Source: Thermothielavioides terrestris NRRL 8126 (lineage: Eukaryota > Ascomycota > Sordariomycetes > Sordariales > Chaetomiaceae). From it: a stretch of 64,000 nt of DNA. The stretch is from assembly GCF_000226115.1 (NCBI RefSeq), contig NC_016457.1, positions 7,874,001 through 7,938,000 on the forward strand. Reading direction: 5' to 3'. Shown in pieces: positions 56,438 through 64,000 of the stretch (positions within the stretch are counted from its first letter, which is position 1; each line of letters opens with the position of its first letter). The position numbers and the translations under genes were made by a program. The notes under the pieces were generated by a model, which was not told the origin of the DNA, did not search any database, and saw nothing but the letters and a program-made list of their open reading frames with translations.

Positions 56438-58232
56438 TCACGCCCTCCTCCTCTCGCCCCTCCTGCCTTCCCTCTTCTGCTTCTCCCCCTCCTCACCATC
56501 CCCCTCACTAGCCTTCCCGCCCTTCTCCTCCTCCCCCTCTGGAGAAGCCGCCGCCGGCGGTGGCTCCGCCTTCACCACGGGCGGGCTGACCTGGGTGAAG
56601 ACATGGCGGCTGCTGAAGCCGTCAGCGGGGGTGATGCTGACGACCTGGCCGTCGGGGACCATCTCGTGGCGCAGGTCCCAGCCGGCGCGGCGGCAGAGCT
56701 CGGCGACGACGACGTCGCAGTCGCCGAGCAGGTCGATGTCGAAGTTGACGTGCGAGACGGGGGTGCGGCTGACGTAGATCTGCGGCACGTGGGGCGGCAG
56801 GAAGGGGACGACCTCGGACACGGGCGCGACCTTGAGGCTGGTGCCGATGACGACGACCAGGTCGACGCGGTCGCGGTCGTGCTCGGTCAGCCGGCGCGCG
56901 AACTCGTCCGGCAGCGGCTCGCCGAAGAAGGTGATGTCGGGCTTCATGACGCCGCAGGCGCCCGTGATGACGGGCGCCGCGTGGTCGAACTCCGAGTCCG
57001 AGTTGCTGTCGTAGTCGCCCGGCCGCCGCCGGATCCGCTTCTCGGTGCCGTCGCGGTGCACCTTGCGCTTGCGCCCGCCGTTGGCGCTGCTGCCGCTGCT
57101 GTTGGCGGTCGTGCGGTTGCCCTGGGCGCAGCGGCGGCAGCGCGGGATCTTGCCGGCCTTGATCTCCGGGAAGATTGTCTCGCCGGGGACCTTGTGGCCA
57201 CACTTCACGCAGGAGGCGGTCGCGAACGAGCCGTGGCACTGAATCAGCTTTTCAGGCTTGATGCCGGCCTTGGCCTCGAGGTTGTCGATGTTCTGCGAGT
57301 AGTTGGTCAGGAGCTTGCCCTTCTCCTGCAGCAGGGCGATGAAGGCGTGCGTGGGGGAGAAGCGCTCCTGGCTGGGCAGGATGTCGCGCGCGACCGAGTA
57401 GAAGATGGAGGGGTCCTGGCGGAAGACGTTGATGTCGAAGACCTCTTGCGGGTCGTTCAGGCCGAGGTGCTCGAGCTTGGAGTAGAGGCCGGTGCCCTTG
57501 GAGCGGAAGTCCGGGATGCCGAGCGAGGTGGAGATGCCGGCGCCGGTGAGGACGATGATGTTGTTGGACTTCTTGAGGAGCTCGACGGCGTCGTCGACGG
57601 TGTTGTACTGCACCAGCTTGGCCCGCTTGGAGAGCTCCCGGCTGAGGGCGAGGCTCAACAGCGAGTAGTAGGCCTCGTCGTCGGCACCCTCGAGGAAGGC
57701 GGGCGGACGGATGCCGAAGGCAGTGAGCAGCTTCTTGGCCGTGATGAGGCCGGAGCCGATGGTCCGCTCGCAGAAAACGGTGGGGCCAACGGAGCGCAAC
57801 ATCTGGCGGAAGTTGGTGGCCTCTTCAGGGGTGCATGCCTCGGGGTCTGCGAGCCAAGTCAGTGTGATGCTTGTTGTTGTTGTTGTCATTGCTGGGCAAG
57901 AGACAGAACGAATCTCGCTCTACACCGATGACGGCCTGAGAAAAGAACCTACCGTCGGTAAAGAACCTGTCCTCGGCCAGATCCTCCAAAGCATCCTGAA
58001 AAAGAGACTCGGTCTCCCACGACTCGCTAAGGTCGTTGACGCGCTCCTCGAGCTCACTCAGGCCCGGATTGGGAACGGGCTCGGGTTGAGCATCAACCTC
58101 CTCGGTGAGTTCGGCAAAGTGGCGCTTCTCGTCGTAGTCCACGACATTCTTTACACGGGTGCTGGGCTTCCTGGTGGCCGGGGCGCCGTTGGTTGAGCCA
58201 TTCTTGCCCTGGGCGCGACGCGAAGAGTCCAT
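56438..58232 (-). CDS. sir2: NAD+-dependent protein deacetylase, Sir2/Hst1 type
   Basis: This is a class I sirtuin that removes acetyl groups from histone lysines using NAD+, acting in chromatin silencing. Exons are 58232-57953 and 57846-56438, giving 562 aa (106-nt intron). An acidic N-terminal region (1-110) precedes the core. Motifs: GAGIS at 195-199, [12 protein letters not shown], the NAD site [10 protein letters not shown], catalytic H298 in QCHGSF and the zinc site C-x2-C (CVKC) ... C-x2-C (CRRC). The small domain has a charged insertion ([19 protein letters not shown]) that could serve as a nuclear localisation signal. [13 protein letters not shown] and a Pro/Glu/Lys-rich tail follow. 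Length, N-terminal extension and the insertion favour the nuclear Sir2/Hst1 group over mitochondrial sirtuins. It may be SIRT1-like rather than a strict Sir2 orthologue. Confidence 0.94.
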
Positions 58233-60390
58233 TAGATGCTCTTTTTGTTGTGTGTGCTGGGAAGGGTGATGATGTCGCCGTGTAATTAATTGTTGTGTGT
58301 TTCGTGTCAGGGCGCAGTGAGTGTTTCCTCCCGTTGGAGCGGATTTGCCGAGAAAGTGAAGAAAGGGAAAGAGGGCAGCGAGGACGCGCCAATGAAAGAC
58401 AGGATTAACTAACACCACGCAGGCAACCGAAATGCACGCAGTCTACCACGGTGCGAAGCGAGGAAAAGTTCGGCTGTCGACTGCGAAGTTGAGAGATGAC
58501 TCGTGAGACGCAGAGTGAGTGGCTTGGCGAGTGAGAGAGAGTGGCAATTTCATGCACCCGAGTGAACAGTGGTCTGAGTGAGCAACAAGGTCCCGGAAAC
58601 GGCTGAGCGAGCGGAAAGACGACACGCTGCACGTCGGGAATGACCAAACACCGGGAGGATCTCGGGATTGACAGGGCCGGTGGAGGGAAGCCTTCGACGT
58701 TGAAAACAAGCTTAAGTTGTGTTCTTCTTTTTGCTGTTTTGGACTTTGCGCCCCCGTTGACCCGTGGAAGAAGAACGGATGCGAAACGACCTAAGGAAGG
58801 GAGAGACGAAACCGGGGGGGCGCCGACAAGAGATGAGTGGGCCGAGGCCGCGAGCGATAACAACACGCAGTAACTATCTGTTTGGTGTTACCTGCTCAAC
58901 CTGACTATTCGTACAAACAGTTTCCAAAGCATCAGCAATACCATCACTCAGCCCATCACTCAGCAGAGGCCGCCGAGGAATCCTGCTTGTTCCACCACAG
59001 TGCCTGCAGCACAAAATAACCTGCTTCGTAACTAACGGCTAACTGTGACATCCAATGCCCAAACCGAGGAGTGCTACGAGCCCCTCGATACAGGAAGGGT
59101 GGCTTCCAGGTTGCTCTGCCAAGTCGGAGAGCGAGACCGCCCGTACTCGAATGCACAATGTCAAGAAAAGCCGCAGCGAGTCCGACTGTCAGCATCGTGC
59201 GTTTTCGAGGTCAAACTCCAAGAGAGAAACAAACAGTCTCTTTAGCTACACACAGTAAAATCAGCGAACCACGACCAGTGCAGGATGGCTGACCGCTCCC
59301 TTGCAACTGCACAGTAACGCGAGGTAACTTCAGGTGGGTTATAGAGTTAGCGCCCAACTCCTGAGTTGACTCTTGCTAGGCCCCTGCAACCGCCGTGATG
59401 CCTCAACGTTGCGGCGCACGAGTTATTCTTAGATGTGTAGGGGTAAAGATGCATGTAGGTAATCCTCCCCTCCTTTCCTTCCCCGAACTCCGCAAGGTGT
59501 ATGTACAGTACAGTACATAAGGTACTTAGGTATGCATTTGCAAAGGTCTTAGACGAGTTGGTTCATTGCCAGGCAACTATCCGAAACGTTCAAAACCAAC
59601 CCGTCGCACAATGTCAAGCCCAACCAGTTGCACAACGCACACCTGACTGAACGGGATCAGAACAAGACAGATACAATAGATAGCGAGCGTTCAGCTCACT
59701 ACTTTCTTTTCAACAAAAAAGAATAGCAAGGCACTCACCCGAGGCACCCCAGTCCTCCGTACTGTATGTATGTACACAGCCAAGCGCGAGAGCCATAGGC
59801 AGTTTAAATATGTATCAATACCTTACCCATATGCAGCGAATGGAAGAGTAAAGGAAAAAGAAGGAAAGCTTTTTGCAGCGAAAGTGTGCCCAGCCGCTCG
59901 CGGCATGGTGACTGATCTCAGGGAAAATACAAATGAAAAATGCCACACATGATCAGATGACACCCGCTCTCTAGCTCGCCAGACGCCTCCCCGTCTCCCA
60001 GATATCCCTTCACCAGTGTCGATTAGAAAACAGTAGAGAAAACAAAACAAAGAAAACGCCAAGAGAATGCCGCCAACTCCTTGATTTTTGCGCCTCGCCC
60101 TCTTCCCTACATACAATGGTTTACATATGAACAGCAACTGTGCAGGAATCGGCATCTCCCGGACCGATGCCCGCGGAGCGACAGATAGGGGCTCAAATGA
60201 CCCCATTAACCCATGACTCAGCTATTAGCGCTCCTCCAGTCGCGGCAAAGCGGGCGTGATCCGGTTCGATCCGTCCCGCGGGGGGACGACTCTATTCAAA
60301 GACTCCGTTATATGGCGAGTCCGCGGGGGATTACTCATCGCCAATGGCTCCCAGTATTCGCGCTTAGTGTCCCGTTCCTTCCATCACCCT
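58233..60390. promoter_or_regulatory. Intergenic, sir2 upstream region
   Basis: A 2.2 kb gap holding the sir2 promoter and the 3' region of the Ca2+-ATPase gene. At 59503-59535 there is a dense cluster of GTAC/AGGTA motifs (GTACAGTACAGTACATAAGG). No gene, tRNA or transposon is recognised. Confidence 0.5.
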
Positions 60391-63300
60391 TCACTCGCCC
60401 TCGCCCGCTTTCGGCGTGGAAGGCGACTTCGGCGGCTTGGGTATGCTGAGGATGGGGACGTCCTGGACGGGCGCAGGCGCAGGCCCGTCGCCGATCTCCT
60501 GCGGTTCAGCCGTGAGGGCCTGTCCGCCAAACACTGACTGGCTGGCCGGCGGCTGCGACTGACTCCTTTCCAGGGGAGCGGGTCGAGGGAACTGCCCAAA
60601 CTCGGACTCCCCGCGCCGATCGATCGGCGACCACCCGGCACCGATACTGCCGGCCACGATGCCCGTCATGACGGTCGCGGCACCAAGAGCGCTGTTCGAC
60701 CGGGAGCGCATGCTCCTGCTGCGCCGCCGAGAGTCGGGGGTCGGTGCGACGGAGCCGATGCTGTCCTGGCGCGTGGGCGTCTGCGGCAACCGGTGAAACG
60801 AATTTGATCGCGAATGGTCGCGGCTGGGCGCAGGGCTCCTCCGAGGCAGGAACGTCTCGCGCGGGTGCCGCATAGCAAACTTGAGGTTATTAAGGCGCCC
60901 GCCCTTGATGCGCTTGAGCCAGGCCAGTTCGTCCCTGACGTCGGCAAGCGGCTCGGGGTAGGCGTTGAAGCGCTCGTCGTCATCCGACACGGTGACGCCT
61001 GGCACCTTAGGATGGCCCTTGCGCTTGAAAGACTCGGGAATCAAGCTCTCGATCAGCTCGTCGGGGATGAGCCGGATCATGACACCGACCGGGATCGAGA
61101 GGACGCCCAACACGACGGCGATGCCCCACATCACCGGCCACTGGCCTTCCTCCGCGATCCGGAAGGCTTGTCCGCCGAACATGACGATCAAGACTTGGCC
61201 TCCGCACATGATGGCGCTGATGCCTATGAAGTAGGGGTTCTTCAGCATGCCTTCGAAGATGTTGAGGTTGTTATCCAAGCGCCGGTTGCTGTCGGAAAGA
61301 GTTAGCGAGCCGATTATTCCGGTGAGGCAACTGATCCCAGACTACTTCTACTTACTTCCACTGGTTGAAGATCTGCATCCAGACGAACGTATTGAAGACT
61401 AGCGTGTGGATCTGGTCATCCGACATGTTGTCAGGGCCCGGAAGGACGCCGACGCCGCCGAAGTAAATCAACAGCGTGATCAACAACTGATACACCGCCT
61501 GGCCGAGAATCATCTTCCACATGGTCGTCGAGATGATCGAGGATCCTTTGCGCTCGGGCTTGCGATCCAACACGCTGTCATGTGGCGGGTCCGTGGCAAG
61601 GGCCAACGCGGCAAGCGTATCCATGATGAGGTTCACCCAGAGCAACTGGACCGCGGTCAGCACGGACGTCTGGTCTACGCTCTGGACGGCCGAGATGAAG
61701 GTCAGGGCAACGGCCGTGATGTTGACAGTGAGCTGGAACTGGAGGAAGCGCTTGACCGCGTCGTTGACGGCGCGGCCCCATTTTAGCGCCTTGACGATCG
61801 AATTGAAGTTGTCGTCCATGAGGATGATGGCCGAGGCCTCCTTGGCAACTTCGGTTCCGGCAATGCCCATCGAGAAGCCGATGTCGGCCATCTTCAGGGC
61901 GGGCGCATCGTTGGTGCCATCTCCCGTGACGGCCACCGTCTCGCCCTTGTCCTTGAGGCGCTTCACCAGGATGCGCTTGTCTTCGGGGCTGGACCGCGCC
62001 AAGACGTGCAGGCGGGGGATGATGTCTTCCTGCTGAGCTGGGGTCATGTTCCGGAACTCGGGACCTTCGAGAACGACGCTGTTGGGCTGGAGGATCCCGC
62101 AGTCTCGAGCGATAGCTTCGGCCGTCAGCCGGTTGTCTCCGGTAACCATGCGGACCACGACACCAGCTTTTTGGCAAAGTTTCACGGCCTCGCGCACACC
62201 AGGACGCAAGGGGTCCTTGATGCCAACCATGCCGATAAAGATCATGTTCCGGCAGATGTCCTCGAAGACAATCTCGTCCTTCTCCGCATCGATACGGCGC
62301 GAGACTCGGGGCGGCCACCGGTCGAAGTCGCGATAGATCAGTCCAATTGTGCGCAGCGAGTTCCGTGCATAAATCTCAATCAGCTTCTTGATGGTGTGAC
62401 GGTTGTCCTCGGTAAGGGTGGCAGACGCCAGGCCGGAGGAGGGATCGCGCAGGATCTGGGTGCATTTCTCCAGCATGATCTCGGACGCTCCCTTGACATA
62501 CAGGCGCGCCTTGCCATTTTCCAGTTGGACGGCGACGCCCATACACTTGCGTCCAGAGTCGAAGGGGATCAAGTGCAGGATCTTTGCGTTGGCTCTCTCC
62601 TCGCTGACGGGACCCATGGCCAGGTGTTGCCGTGCCAGAGTGAGCAGCGCAGTTTCCGTCTTGGAGCCGACGAATGTTTGCTCCCCGTTATTTTCACCCT
62701 CAAATGCCGTTGAATTCAACGCGATGGACTTCAGCACCAGGCCCTTCACCTCAGCGCTGAGTGTCGAGGCCAGTTCCTGAAACGTCACGTCCTTGTCCGA
62801 AGGCCCCTGATCCTCTGGCGCGGCTGTGGCGCCGAACCGGTGGGTGGTGCCGATCGTGCCCGCCACCACTTGCATCTTATTCTGGGTCAGAGTACCGGTC
62901 TTGTCCGAACAGATGGTCGTCGCATTGCCCATGACTTCGCAGGCCTTCAGGTGCCGCACCAGGTTGTTGTCCTTGATCATCCGTGTCGTGGCGAAGGCGA
63001 GCGCAAGCGTGACAGCGAGCGGAAGGCCTTCGGGGATAGCAACCACCACGATGGTGACGACGACAATGAAGATCTCGATGAAGCGCTGTCCTTTCTCCGC
63101 GGGCGTGTAGCTCGAGTACTGACGCGGGAGCCGAACGAGGAAGATGATGAAGAGGACGAGGAAGAGAAGCAGGGCGACGGCGCCACCAAGCTTCGCGATG
63201 AATTCGGCAATGACATTCAGCTTGGACTGCAGCGGGGTGATTTCGGGGTCCTCGTTCAGGGACATCATGGTCTTGCCGTAGCTCGAGTGCACGCCGGTCG

Positions 63301-64000
63301 AGGTGACCAGGAAAGTCCCTGCACCCTCCATGACACGGGAACCGGATTGGATGAAGGGATCCATCTTCTTGAGGTTCTCGTGGTTTTCGATGGCCGCAAA
63401 GACCTCGTCCGCGGGCTTCTTGCGGATGATGTCCGACTCGCCGGTCGCCTGAGACTCGTCGCACTTGACGCTGAAGCCCTGGATGAGGATACCATCAACG
63501 GGGACCATGTCGCCAGGCTCGAGCAGCAGCACATCACCAGCCAGAATATCGAAGACCGACATCTCAACCGTCTTCCCCGACCGGATCGCCTTGACCAGCC
63601 GATCCTGCTTCTTCTTGTTCAGCTTGGCGAACTGTCGCTCCTTCTGGTAATCGTTGAGAGACCCGACCAAAACCACAATCGCGATGGCCACGACGATGGC
63701 CACTCCTTCGACCCATTCGACGGCCGGGTTGCTGGGGTCGTGTTCCTGGCCAAATGTCTGGTAAAGGCCGACGGCAAGGGAGACGACGGCAGCGATGGAC
63801 AACAGGATCAGCACCTTGTCGTTATATGTGATCCACATGAGCTGGAGAAGGCTCTTTCCCTTCTTCTCGGGCAACCTATTATCCCCAAAGACGCGTTTTC
63901 TGGAGGAAAAGGCGTCGTTCGCCGAGTCGCGCCTTGTTGGACCCGCCGTAGGACTATCGGGTGCGACAATGCCAAGGCCTTCCGTCAGGGCCTTGTCCGA
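60391..64000 (-). CDS. P-type Ca2+-ATPase, Pmc1/PMCA type (partial, N-terminus outside window)
   Basis: This ATP-driven calcium pump (P2B type) exports Ca2+ to the vacuole or out of the cell. The gene continues past the right edge; 1180 residues are visible in exons 64000-61356 and 61288-60391 (67-nt intron, splitting FNQW|NNRRLDNN). Motifs: GDMVPVDG and ATGESD of the actuator domain, TM4 PEGLPLAVTLALAF, phosphorylation site CSDKTGTLTQNKM, MVTGDN, TGDGTNDAPALK and VNLIMDTLAALALATDPP. The open frame at the edge (SDKALTEGLGI...) belongs to the cytosolic N-terminus. After the last helix (~residue 960 of the visible part) is a ~190-residue Arg/Ser/Pro-rich tail. Fungal relatives include yeast Pmc1 and Neurospora NCA-2/NCA-3. 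Confidence 0.94.

Noticed and set aside
56300..57931. 543-codon plus-strand open frame
   Set aside because: Antisense shadow of the sirtuin gene; Ala/Asp/Val-rich with no domain.

Overview
The window looks like nuclear DNA of a filamentous ascomycete. The genes are rich in short introns (48-206 nt, mostly GT...AG with CTAAC/CTGAC-like branch sites 10-25 nt before the acceptor). The families are typically fungal: a Zn2Cys6 regulator, a fungal NAD(P)H nitrite reductase with a C-terminal Rieske-like domain, Kha1, a QDE-2-type Argonaute, a Pmc1-type Ca2+-ATPase and an Opi3 methyltransferase. One transposon carries RIP-like decay (TGG and CAG turned into TAG). Gene style and GC-rich exons fit Pezizomycotina, probably Sordariomycetes (inference; no database was searched). 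Sixteen protein genes were placed. Fifteen are complete and each spliced model sums to a whole number of codons. The sixteenth, a Ca2+-ATPase, runs off the right edge.

Layout, left to right. A Zn2Cys6 regulator (-) diverges from a small HGD-type kinase with a C-terminal membrane helix (+). Next are rcd1/CNOT9 (-) and a Ser/Thr-rich GPI-type cell-surface protein (-). A TA-flanked 1.93 kb Fot1/pogo-type transposon with 44-bp inverted repeats and a RIP-degraded transposase lies at 12.7-14.7 kb. The K+/H+ antiporter kha1 (+) converges with nitrite reductase (-). A very large gene (-, 2060 aa) joins a seven-helix membrane domain to a roughly 1800-residue disordered tail. A flavin-nucleotide-binding (PNPOx-like) gene (+) converges with a membrane-anchored spermidine-synthase-like gene (-). 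The rest are opi3 (+), an NRAMP metal transporter (+), Argonaute (+), a complex I ESSS subunit (+), mitochondrial branched-chain aminotransferase (-), a SCYL2-type pseudokinase (+), a Sir2/Hst1 deacetylase (-) and the partial Ca2+-ATPase (-).

The genes are mostly housekeeping and membrane or ion-transport genes. They do not form an obvious metabolic cluster: the nitrite reductase, for example, has no nitrate reductase or nitrate transporter beside it.

The most unusual structure is a pair of about 380-bp TA-flanked miniature inverted-repeat elements, in opposite orientation 13 kb apart (23917-24293 and 37406-37792). They share perfect 27-bp terminal inverted repeats, a conserved GGGGGGC/GCCCCCC hairpin and a tract of degenerate TTAGGG-like telomeric repeats. 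One copy lies in the 0.86 kb shared promoter between opi3 and the spermidine-synthase-like gene. Other points of interest are two GC-AG introns, a 17-nt micro-exon, a frame-neutral 75-nt intron and a DDD-type Argonaute active site. I found no CRISPR array, rRNA or convincing tRNA.
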